The translations under genes were made by a program, and so were the position numbers. A stretch of 64,000 bases of DNA from Lineus longissimus (lineage: Eukaryota; Nemertea; Pilidiophora; Heteronemertea; Lineidae), in assembly GCF_910592395.1 (NCBI RefSeq), contig NC_088315.1, forward strand, positions 8,744,501 through 8,808,500. The letters are read 5' to 3'. Below are positions 22,614 to 34,800 of the stretch, in pieces. Numbering within the stretch: position 1 is the first letter of the stretch; each line of letters opens with the position of its first letter. The notes under the pieces were generated by a model. It was given only the letters and a program-made list of their open reading frames with translations. It had not been told where the DNA came from and ran no database searches.

Positions 22614-24005
22614 TTACTTGCTTCCCCCGTCCTTAGTATCCGAATGATTTTCACCAGCAAGAGGGCACCGTTCTTTCAACAATGTTGCCCTCTCCATGTC
22701 TTCATCTTTCCAGCATCTGCCTTGTGACGGGCAGTATATCTCCATATTGAAAAGGTTACTTATTCCCCTGAAGACAGCGACAGCTATTATAATGATCGCA
22801 CCAACGATACTCATGGTTTTCGGCACCTTTCCATCGATGAGATATTCCATTAGGAAGGCGAAGGCGATTTCCGACGTCTTGCAAATGCTGACGACAGCGG
22901 CGGATTCATAGTTAAGAGCGATGAAGTTAAGTGTGTAGGCGAGAGCTGCCGATATGGACATGCCAAAGACCAGCCCCCATGTCCCGAGATCTTGCGGCAG
23001 AGTCCATCCACCAATAGCCGAGTTAAGAACAATGGACAATACTAATCCTATGATCGAGAAATTGAAGGAAATTGCCGCCGTATCTAAACTACTGTATGCT
23101 CGAACCACTACTATGGATATCGAACTGAAAATCGTCCCAGAGACCGCAAGAATGCATGCCCAGGAGCGGGATAAGGCATGAGGACGCATGAGGTTTGAAA
23201 TCGACCACTTTACTGGTACTTTCCGAAATTTCTGACCAGCACGAGTTTTGTTTAATCGTGCGTTGCTTTCTTCTTGTGATTGATTGCGTTTTTGCGTGCA
23301 CCAGTTCCAGCAGTCTGGTTGGTTAGAAACAGTTTCATTCGAAAGCGATGAGTGGTTGTTACGATTGACCTCACAATACTTGAAGCATTCCGATTGGTTA
23401 ATCGCAGAAGTGTCCGTTTGGTTGTTGGCAGAAGTAACATCTTCAACTTCCTTGGCACCACAGGAATTAGCGCACTCTGATTTGTGAATATGAAAATTAG
23501 TAGTTATATGTGAACAGTTCAGGCACTGTGACTCTGCGTCGGCGAAGATGGTCTGTGGTCGAATGACCATTATCATTCCCGCGGTCATGAGCAGTGTACA
23601 CATAACCAAGACGGGTCCGCAGGGCTCCTTCAAGAATAGGCAAGCAAAGATCCCAACAAGAATTGGCGAGCTAAAATAAATTGCCGAGGCGTCTCCGTAA
23701 TTCATATTGACCGCGGCGGTTAAGAATGCTATTCCCGAAAGATACATGGCTAAAAATCCCAACCACAACCAAGTTAACTTCATGTGAGGTTGCGTCTTGG
23801 TAGACAAGATCCAAATCGTCGTGACGAGGAGTAGCGATCCCATATGAAAGGTCAAATTTTCCAAAACCGTGATGCCTTCTATATTCGTCATGAAGATCAT
23901 CTTGGCAGCAAAAAGGAAGGCCGAGGCAACGGCAGAGAGCAACCCTCGTGTCCGGATGAAGCATTTCATCGCAGGCGAAATAGGTCCATCATCTACAGCT
24001 GCCAT
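22614..24005 (-). CDS. SLC35G/EamA-family (drug/metabolite transporter) membrane protein, 463 aa, intronless
   Basis: Two EamA repeats of about five helices each are visible: helices near 20-40, 48-68, 78-98, 106-125 and 132-150, then 282-302, 312-332, 343-367, 372-392 and 398-420. Family-like elements include GDASAIYFSSPILVGIFACL and, in the second half, NYESAAVVSICKTSEIAFAF. This layout fits SLC35G-type carriers; the substrate is not predictable. Residues about 155-260, between helices 5 and 6, form an unusual insertion with four cysteine pairs (CLNC, CANSC, CFKYC, CWNWC) and seven N-x-S/T sequons. In the DMT topology this loop is luminal or extracellular, which fits glycosylation. The tail is hydrophilic. 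A ttcgcag acceptor-like site lies just before the start codon, so a 5' UTR intron is possible. Confidence 0.85.
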   Translation of the reverse strand: MAAVDDGPISPAMKCFIRTRGLLSAVASAFLFAAKMIFMTNIEGITVLENLTFHMGSLLLVTTIWILSTKTQPHMKLTWLWLGFLAMYLSGIAFLTAAVNMNYGDASAIYFSSPILVGIFACLFLKEPCGPVLVMCTLLMTAGMIMVIRPQTIFADAESQCLNCSHITTNFHIHKSECANSCGAKEVEDVTSANNQTDTSAINQSECFKYCEVNRNNHSSLSNETVSNQPDCWNWCTQKRNQSQEESNARLNKTRAGQKFRKVPVKWSISNLMRPHALSRSWACILAVSGTIFSSISIVVVRAYSSLDTAAISFNFSIIGLVLSIVLNSAIGGWTLPQDLGTWGLVFGMSISAALAYTLNFIALNYESAAVVSICKTSEIAFAFLMEYLIDGKVPKTMSIVGAIIIIAVAVFRGISNLFNMEIYCPSQGRCWKDEDMERATLLKERCPLAGENHSDTKDGGSK

Positions 24006-25869
24006 TTTTTCTGCGAACAGATTGGTAAACGATTCTCAGAGGAAGGTTAGAGGATGATGTTAAGCCAGCTGATACACTGCGTATACTAGCAATAGATTAG
24101 AACCTCGACGCTGCCTGCAAAATTGCTTTTTCAACTATGGATGCAAATGAGAGCCAGGTGTTTTAATCGTTCCGAACCAATACATATACAGTGTACAAAC
24201 ATATTTTTATAATCTATATTCTTGTCTAGGCGAAAAAAAAAAGAAATTTCTATAAAGTTCACGATTTAACGAAATCTTCAGTGTCTGCGATTGCTACTGC
24301 TATCAACCGAAATACATAAATGTGCTATGGGACATGGTGTGACGCATTTGTACTTGAGGTGCCTTGGTAGCAATATGATCAGTTAGTATGATTGTTTTCA
24401 TTGGTGTATTGGTTGGGATGGTGAAGCCTTACATAATTAGACATCGATTGGTAGGCGGGGGCTGATACAATGTGGTTTGGACACGAGTTGCTGATAGAAT
24501 GCAATGGAGGGTTGACAACTCTGCCTACATGAAATTGCGTTAACTCTCGAAAACATCTGCCATTCGTATGATTGTATACAATTGTGCAATTTCATACGAA
24601 GATAACAGCCATGACTACTCATCTCCATCACCAACTCAACATGAATAACTTTGTGCTGATCCAATTAAACCCTATGCGCATCTGGCGAAAGGGTTGTAAC
24701 ATTTTTGCCAGACCTTTTGTTTATCGACCTAATGTTGTGCAGACTCTTCGCCTATTTGTCAAAGGTCTATCACTTATGAGGCGCGATGTGGGAAATTGAT
24801 CATTCAAAAATATATATATTTGAAAACATCTCATTTTTTCAAACAATTATGAACACACTTGCATTATTTCGTTCAATGGAGTTTATTTTTGAAACAATTT
24901 TTTTTGTATTCTTTATCAAGCGATGCGCTTATTTCCAAACCAAGAAATTATGTATGCAATTGGTGCGTGTAAGGTATGTTTAAAACATGAACGAACATGA
25001 ACCTCATTTCATCTGTGTACGTTTTATTCATGTTTATTTGCATTTGCGTCACCTCTGTAGATAAAATAGTATTGACACAGAATAAATTGAAATTGAAATT
25101 GAATGATAAAAAAACTAAGCTCTTTTTTGGCCACGGTCTATGGATTTGATATTGGTCGAAGGTCGTTGTGATCACCGATTCTTGTTACAGACACCACCGC
25201 AGACGAGCGATTTTAGTCGTCGCATGCGATCATGATCGCAAAGGTTGCAACGATTTAAGGTCGCAGCGATTTAAATCTCTCATTTGCGGGGTACTTTCAT
25301 CCTGAGGGAATCGGTGGTTAAAGTTCGCTTCTCCGGCACTGTTTGAGTGCAGGGCCGGAGAAGCGAACATCTTACCCCTGATTTCCTCGGGATGGGGTGC
25401 TTCAGGGTCCGTTTAAAGAGCAGCATGCCGGTGGCCGTCGGTTATACAGAGAAGTATAAGATATTCTTCTAAAGAGTAAAACCACATTGATGTCGACCGT
25501 CAGAAAATCTCTGACTTCCTCTAACATTTTAATATCAAACACAGAGAATTGCCAAAGAAATTATCTACAAATTATCACTCAAGCCGTCGTCTCAGCTGAT
25601 TGGCCATCTCACTTCTCTCTTGGCACAATACATCTTGACCCGCAATGTTTTGAGATCGCTAAATCACTCACGGGATAGTGGTGACGCAAACGCATGAGCG
25701 TCGGGATGGGCAAAACACTGTTGACACAGTGGCACAGAACTATACCTTATCTTATGTGGACTCATATCGCCGACAGGTATAATATGGCTGATGTATATAG
25801 ACTCTCATGCGCAGGAAGACGAAAAGCCACCTGTCCTTGATGCGTTATGACGCGAGTGTAACAAGAACC
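24006..25869. other. Intergenic between divergent genes, no gene seen
   Basis: It separates the transporter (minus) from the MAM/LDLa gene (plus) and must hold both promoters. No clear core promoter, RNA gene or protein frame was recognised. At about 25315-25375 two short ttcgcttctccggc segments are inverted and could form a hairpin. Confidence 0.4.
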
Positions 25870-28800
25870 ATGACAACAGAGAAGATATTCGTAGCGAGTC
25901 TGTCCTTTTTGCTCGGTAGGTACAAAGTAAAGTACTTTTTTTCATAAAAAACAAAATGACGCGTTTATACATGTATAGCGTATACATTCTTTTCTATCGG
26001 AACGATTTCCAGCACAATTGACAATGATGACACACACAGCACACTTGTGCAAATGTATTGATTTCATCATTTATATCTCCGACACACTCCCGTAGTCACC
26101 TAAATTTTGATATTTATCAACACTCACTCAAGGCTGTCATTATAATCAAATGTAGATTAAAATGTACTGATGTGTACATGTATATGCAGTTGAGGTATCA
26201 TATTGCAATTAAATAGCCAAACTGTTGTTTTTAGATATCCTACAATATCGCAGAATGCGATGTCCTTGATAGCGCCCAGTTAGTTGATCATGCGTGCATG
26301 TGTCATTTTGGTTATAGACTGTATTTGTCTAGTTCGACCATTATTCTTGTTTTTAATTTCCCGGTGTATAAGTTTGAAATGTCCCAAAATAGAATGTTCG
26401 GGTGAACAAAGGGTGTTATTTTTCGCTATAATCTCTAGACTGTTGATGGCCATGGCCTCTATAGAAGCTTATGCCCATGATAATCCGTCAGAATGCAATA
26501 GGGCCGGACACTTCTTTTTTGGGGACTTTTTCTACTTCTACACCGGCCTTGAATAAACAGTCCAGCATTCGATAAGAAAAGCCATGATAACAGGTATCCT
26601 GTCCCCACCCATTTTGTTGCGTTCATCAGTCAAATCTCATGCTATTTTTTAGGGCGAATTGATATTTTTGATAAAAGTCACTTCCCAAATTTCATTTTGT
26701 CTGTATTGCAGTGGTGGGCGGATTGGCCCAGCCAAGCAGTGTAGTGCGGACATACAACCCTCCGACAGACTGCACTTTCGAAACAGGGACGTGTGGCTGG
26801 CACGATGATAATGGCGGGGACGATTTTAAGTGGACACTGGGCTCTGGGAGCACCACCAATGACATCCGATATATGGCGCCTTTGAATGACAGGACTCGAA
26901 ACAATTCATTTGGCGGCTACATGTTCGTAAAAGACTATGCTTGGTCGGCCACTGCGCTCAAAGCGCAACTATACAGCAACACGTTCAAATCAAACTACTC
27001 AGAATGTAAATTAAAGTTCTTCTACTACTTGACTGGGAATTCACCAGGACATTTGAACATTTATGCCAAATATGGTATCGAGGATGACAGCCCTGTGACG
27101 AAACTTTGGAGTAGCAAGTACTTGCCTTACAAGGAGTCCTGGCAAGAAGTTACAGTAGGGGTTGGTGGGGGGAGAGAAAAGTTGTTCAGTTTGGCTTTTC
27201 TCCTCACGGACATTCCCAACGGGTTTGACGGAACTGCTGCTGTTGATGACGTAACCTTCTTCGACTGCGTTCTCCAAGAACCGCCGCTGTACCCCAACCC
27301 GGGGTCGTGCCAGGATTACTTATGCCAGAACGGGCTGTGCATCTCCGGTTCAAAGTTATGTGACGTCACTCACGACTGCGGCGACGGCAGTGACGAGGAT
27401 ATGGAGATATGTAACACGTACCACAAATACGATTTCGAGAGTCACACAGACTTCGTACAGGGTAATGACACGATTGAGGACGATTTTGACTGGTCGTTGC
27501 AGAGTGGGCCAACAACATCGCTCCTGACTGGGCCATCACGGGACCACACCAAAGGTACTGCTGGTGGCCACTACATGTATACCGAGGCGTCACGTCGGCG
27601 TTACAGAGAGCGTGCGTGGCTCCTGATGCGGCCATTTTCGGCAAACAGCACCAATTGTCGTCTGCGTTTCTTTTACCACATGTACGGGCAACATGCGGAG
27701 AAGCTCAGCGTCAAAATACGCACGCACAGGAACAGCGAGCCTGAAGAGATTTGGAGCAAGGGTGAACCGGAGGTGGATACATGGCTACCCTCAGGAGATA
27801 TTGACCTCACCCTGCCATCTACAGACTTTCAAGTCATCTTTGAAGGACAGGTCGGGGTCAGTTGGCTTGGCGATATCGCCATTGATGACGTAAGTTTCAC
27901 CCCTGGGTGCAAGTTCAGCAATGATCCGACCCTTCCCCTCGCCGATATAGTGACCACCACGGCGCCCCCCGTGACAACTAAACAACCAAGCAACTGCTCT
28001 GACAGCCAGTTTGAATGCGTCACGACCAGAGAATGCATCGGAAAACAGCAGATGTGCGACTTCAGGGAAGATTGCAAAGATGCTTCAGATGAGAATGATT
28101 GTCGTAAGTCTATTTTCATTTCTAGCTGAAAGGGGGTATCGAGATGTTGAAATTCCTGCCGCCAGCTTCTCCATACACGTTCCCTTCCTTTTTCTCATCT
28201 GACATAAAACTATGCCACCACCTACTCCATATATGTTCCCATTTGTTTACTCGCGGACATGTTTTTACCCACCTGGCCCTATATTCGTTTCATCTCATCA
28301 TCCTTATACATCTTTCATTGTTTTTACTCCTCTGATATGACACAAAACTGTGCCACCACCTTCTCCATAAAGGTTCACCTCTTTTTGCTAACGGACAAGT
28401 TCCGTTTTTTCATCTGGCCACCGATGCCACGGCCTCCTCCATCATCAGGTAGGCCTAAAGTTGTACAAGTATAATCCCTGCAACATAAAACACCTGGCAG
28501 AACATGTTAATCAATAGGCCGGGTCTATTTGGCAAGCCGCTCGCCGAACAGGTATCTTTTTTGTCCTGTTTGGAGAGCCGCTTGTCAAACAGCACTAAAA
28601 AGCCACCCTGTTCGGCCAGCCGGGCTTGCCAAACAGGTAAAATATCTACCCTGTTTGGCGAGCTGGAGACTTTACAACACATTAGCCAATCGGAGAGCAA
28701 TGGCGTCATATTTGAATTAATATGCGTATAATTAACAATGGCCGATTGCTCGCTTTCGATTCATTTTCTTTTACAAAACTCCTTGTCAAAAATCGATGGA

Positions 28801-31800
28801 GAGGTGTATACACGAGTATGTGATTATGTAAAATGGCTAAGGTCCTTCGCTTTAACTCCTGTATTGAATGATAATGAGCTCTTCGAAAACTACAAATATT
28901 AATGAGTTCGGCTCTCCATTCAGGACAAGAAAAAGTCGCTGTTTGGTAAGCCGGGCTAGCCAAATAGTCACTTCCTAATCAATAATGCACACTGATGCCT
29001 TCTTTTCAATTCAAGTCTTCTAACATACGAATCGTGTGCTAAAACTCCTTCCGGCACATTTTGTTATTCAAAGTTAGAGCCAACAAGATTACGTGTGGCG
29101 CTTTCTCGAAGCTGCTCCCGCGAAAAATAAGATGAAGGAACCACTTTGTATAGAACAGTGCGTTTTCAAAAACCGAACCTTTTATCCTGTTCTTTACTTA
29201 AGCCAAGCAATATTGCACATTCGAGGACGACAACCTCGATATGGCAGACCAGCTCTGTGGTTGGAAGATTGAGGTTGATCAGACTAGTGACGTAGTGTCG
29301 CCGAGCGCCCTCTATAGATGGGAAGTCGCACAAGGCAGTGGTGAAAACCGCCCGGGTGAGTCAATCGGAGCTTTAACAAACCGAACTTCGAATTTAAAGA
29401 TTGCAAAATATATCTTCGATCTTTGCGGAATTGTGTTCACATGCCGTCATTCATTTTCACCACCTTGTCGAACGACGATGTAAGAAAGCAGCAGTAAGTG
29501 CGCTCTACAAAGAACTCGCAAAGAGGTTCTCAAAATACGACTCCGCCCTCGCATATTTCCAAATAACGGAGTATAAAGACTAGTGTGCTTCGAGTGAAAT
29601 GCCTCGATGCAGTGTGGCTACAAAGAGACCTGCGCTACATCAAAAAAGGTATACTCCAAGTAATACGTTTTTGCTATATGTATGTAGAATAGTTGATGTT
29701 GTTTAACTGTATCAGCAGTCATCTCCGACTAATACATGTGTTTGCTACCAATGAGATATTGATATCAGTTCTGGAAACATGTGGGCCTACTGCAATACTG
29801 ACTTAATCGTTTTCCTTTAAAACCCTAGATAATGACCACACTTCGCTGTCTTCCAAGGGATACTACGTCCTTGCCGACGCAAAACCAGGCACTTACACGG
29901 ATACGTCAAACTTCACAGCCACCATCTCAAGAACTGGCCCACAATGTCGCCTGGGGTTTTGGTACCGCATGTCAGGCTTCAACGGAGGAGGCTCAATAGC
30001 AATCATGTGCCAAACGCCAACAGAAGTCCACGAGGTCTCCGTCATAACACACAACGAAAGTCCGAGCTGGAACCAGGAAATCGTTCCAATCGGATCACAA
30101 GAAAACATCCGGGTCATTATTCAAACAAGGCGTGGCTTGAGCTGGGACACTGGGATAGCAATTGATGACGTGTATTTTATTGACTGTCAGCCACCAGCGA
30201 TGAGCAGACAATGTCTTGAGGATGAGTTTACATGCAGTAACGGATACTGTATCAGTAGAGAAAAGAAATGCGACTACGCAAACGATTGTGGTGATTCTTC
30301 TGATGAAAACGTAAGCAAAATCATTTTTTCATTCGCTCATCGCTTCGTTTCCTCTATGTCTGGTGTGGGGAGCCGGCGCGATGACAAACTGCGATGATAG
30401 CTATTTTTGTACGAGCGGGTACAGTGGGCGTCAACTGCTATCGGCCATCTTGAATTTCTTAGCAATGAGTCACGTGCAGCCGAACCCGAAGCCTCAATGC
30501 CGGAATAAAGTGATGGAATCTGAATGAAAGATGGCTGCCACTGCGGCCATCTTGAATGAACAACTACAAACGCAGAAATACTCGCTTGCACAATGATATC
30601 ACCGTACACATGGAATTTGCGATAATTCGAGATCTGCAAATATAAGTGACTTGCTTTATATGCTCAAGGTTCTTATCTCGAGGAAAGGGCATTCTAGCAA
30701 ATACATTGTATACTTTATTGCTGGCAGGTCCTCCATCAAAGTGGCAATCCCACAAAAGATTGGCGATCTGAAGCTTTTGTGAAATAAAAATGTCGCACTA
30801 TTTCACACTGAGTTCAAATTGCCATAGCCTGGCTATTAGACACAAATAAAATCTCCACCCTAACATAAAAAACTTCTGTGGTTCGACGGTTAGAATGCTG
30901 GACTTTCGCTCTGGTGGTCACGGGTTCGACTCCCCGTGTATCCACGAAATTTTTTCCCTTCATTTCCTTTTTTTACAAATTCGTTGTTTCAACGATCGAA
31001 TTACTCCTACCTTTTTACTATAGTAAGACCCAGCGGTTCATCACTTATTTCAGGAAAAACAATGCAACACGTTCTACAAAGCTCGCTGTGACTTCGAGCA
31101 CGGCATGTGCGACTCCTGGACCCACGACGAAACGGGCGACTATTTCTGGCGACTCAACAAACATGGCACTGCATCCCTTCAAACCGGGCCGGAGTATGAC
31201 CAGTCCGAGCACTCCAAGGAAGGATTCTACATCTACTTGGAGGCGTCGGGGCCTCAGGTTGTGCAGGGTGAGACGGTGCGGTTGGCATCCAGAGTCATCA
31301 AGGGAGGGTTGAAGGATTGCAAGGTAATGTAAATGAGCATATTATTACTACCTAATTAGATGCAACTGCAACACGTCGCTAAATGTAGCTTTCAAACCAT
31401 CATTCTCCATGCACGTTCCCTTCTTTTTACTCAAGTGAGGGTGATATATCCGTCTACCTAATATCTCGTCAGCCTTGGGGTAGGTGCCTCAGAGGTACCT
31501 CTACAGTACATGCTGTACCTATCTTCTAGACCATCAGTCATTCCCATACACGTTCCCTTCCGTTTACTCAACGATGGGCGATATACCTTCAAGTGCTGTT
31601 TCATCAGAATTTGGCCAGGTGTGTGGCTCTTGGCTGTATCTCCACTTGGTACCCAACTTCGCAAACCAACCTTCCGAAGGCCGAGCCTTTTCGTTCTTGC
31701 CAGGTTGGCGTTCGAAGGTAGAGTGACAAGCTTTGAAGCTGTTCATTTACTACCGTCACAATCTTGCATACAGATACATGTATGTGTCTTGTTCAGGACC

Positions 31801-34800
31801 GCTCGGAAAAAAACCTTACCGACTACTTTCACTTCAGCTGCGGTATTGGTACCACATGAAGGGCGCGCAGATTGGCTCCCTGAACATCGTAAGGCGCTAT
31901 TCGTTCTTTGATAACGGAACAGTGACCCTGAAGACGCACAGAGGTGACCAGGGGAGGTACTGGCTGAGGGGAGAGGTCGACCTGACGCAGCCAGAAAACA
32001 TCACCAAACAGAATTTCCAGGTGACGAAACAGGAAAATTTAGTGACCTTGATAACTCCCTGTTCATTATACAATGTAAATAAAAAAAGTATACAGAAGAA
32101 ACGCTGTGGATGCAATGAAAATAGCTAAAGGAAAGGCCTGATCCAATACTACTGCAACAACTTTCGATGACGTAAGTGACCAAATCATGCAGAAAGCAGT
32201 GACCTTGACTTTAGCTCAGTCACCTTTCACCTTGACCAGTGACCTTGACAAGTCATGAGAAGACCCTTATGCTCAATAAAATGTTCGCGGCGGTCTAGAC
32301 TAACCTTGTTACGACCACTGTGGTTTTGGTATGACATTTTGATATTCTTCCTTTCTTCCCGGCTGCAGGTTATATTGGAGGGTGTGGTTGGAAGCGGTTT
32401 CGTTGGGGATATTGCGTTGGACTCGCTATCCATGACACCAGGCTGTGAATGGGCCAATGAAAGTAAGTCACCTTTGGCGGATGAAGTAGTTTTGGTCAGG
32501 AGCACCTTGTTGATGCAATTCTACCATTGTATTGTTTTTCTATTCCACGGTTGTATTATCAGAGGTAATCAAAATGCTCAGAAGCACTAAACATTACGGT
32601 AGTTATTGAAGACCAGATGATTTCTACCGAATTCCCGCGACCATGATCTTTCTAAGGTTACATTGCTTTCTAAAATAATTTTGTTCTCGCATTGCTCGCC
32701 CCACATAATTTTGCCTGCATGCTGCCCCGTCATAGGATTATAAGCCAGATACGTCGAGATGGCAATGTAGCATTGATTTGCACAGGGCCACGTTATGGAA
32801 GCAGCGGTCTCGATTTTTCGATTGAGATACAGACGGCGTGATCGAGTTTCACGTGCTGTACAGGATAGGCCTACGACGGAATGGCGCCTCGGCCGGAGAG
32901 TTTCAAGTGTGTTTTGTGCAGACAACTCGTCACTAAACGTTTGGTACCCTAGTACCACCCGAAGCGATGGTGTGCCGCCAACTCAACCTCTACATCCGGG
33001 ATTACTTGATTAGAAATTCAAAGTGACTGCGCACCGGAAATGGGAGAGCGCAGTGACCCCTGGGAATAGATGCTGGCCGCCGGCTCCGATTACGACGTCT
33101 TACAGCATCTGGTGAAGACATTCTTGGCGTCGTTCCGAAACTTGGAGCCGCCACCTAAGATGTACAAGTAAAAGTTGACTGCACTGTTTATCTCAGCGAG
33201 CGTAGCCATTGTCCAGATGATGATATTCATCCGGTACATCCAATAGATGTTGCTGAAGTCATAAGCGGCAGTAACCGCGGGAATGGTGAACAGGATGTCG
33301 TACAAGGAAAACGGCGCGCAAAGAATTAGAAACGTGACAGACACCAAAACTAACATTCTTGTAAGATACCGGCTTTGTGAGTTGTCTGTTTCGTGTTTCA
33401 CCATCTTGTTCCTGTTCGATTCAGCGCGTCTGACGCCAATGATGATCAAGATATTCGATACTAGAATTACTGAGAATGGTATAATACTCGCCATTGTGTG
33501 GTAGTAGCCGACAATGATGGATTCTAACAAAGGGTGTTCTTTGAAGCTGAGTAAAAGCATGACAAAGTCGGTCCCAACCAAGATTGTGTTGTAGGTTAAA
33601 AACATATGAGTGTTTAAAATTCCTGGTATCACTGTCAGGGCAATGATAACTTTAGTTGCGCGCTTTGGGGTACAAAGTGTCTTTGTCAGTAGCGGAAATA
33701 AAACTGCACATGCGCGATCAAGTGTCATGGCGGTAAGGACAAGTCTTGACGATAACCCACTCGAATATAAAATGTAGGCGACTGTCCTGAAAAGGAAAAA
33801 TCGAATAGACTAAATAACCGCATAATAAATGCTGCCTGCGGAATCCCGTTGAAAAACCCCTTTCCCGTATTGGAGTTTTTCGCGTGCTAGTTTCCCCAAA
33901 GATATAGTCTCAAATTTCACAAGATTCTTTCGTGGAAAACACCAGCACACGACCAACAGCCACTGCAGCCGGTCAGTAAAATGTGGTGGATGTGATATCA
34001 CACAGGGCAGCAGGGAGACACTGTGCCCGAAGAGACTATGTCCACGACCGGATTGGATAAAGAGCAGTATCATCTTTCAGCTCCGGAATGGACATTATCT
34101 CGTACGCAGCTTTCCATCACATCGAGCCATAGCGGTTACATCAGACTGCCCTTGTATACAAAGGAACAGACTCCTGTTTATATTCTACATGACTTTATCT
34201 CACCTCAGTCTATACTGCCTAGAGGATACCGGGGAAATAAGACCGGACTGTCTATTTGACTGAATAGCCATCGAATGCAAAGATGGCAATACGAAGAATT
34301 GAAGGAGTATGAAGGCGACGAAGACGAAGACGTAGGGAAGAGGGAGACGGCGGAGGAGGAATAGAAGAAGAAGAATATGAAATACATTTACGTAATGCAG
34401 TCATGAATTTCTCAACGCATGTAACAAAAACCAAGAAACACTAAGATCTCTCCCGACTTTCAATTCCAGAAGTTGGCCTTGTTGCACTTCAACAATGCAC
34501 GGTGTACCCTACTACTTACTTTTGAGTATAAGTCAAAATGATTTGGAAGTCGTGCCTGATGGCCAAACCACGGTTCGTCAAGAGAACCAACACCAATAAG
34601 TAGGCGAAGAGATGAATTGCGTCATGGACTGCTAATGCAGTCATATAGAGTGAGGTACTAAACTGTCTGTACTCCTTCCTCGTCGTAACCATGATGGAGG
34701 TCAAGTTGCCAAAGATCCCGATGACAGCGACAGCAGCCGGTGCCCACACCTTCATTACCCGCAGTACGACCTCCAACTCCGGGTATCTGCCTGTTTCCAA

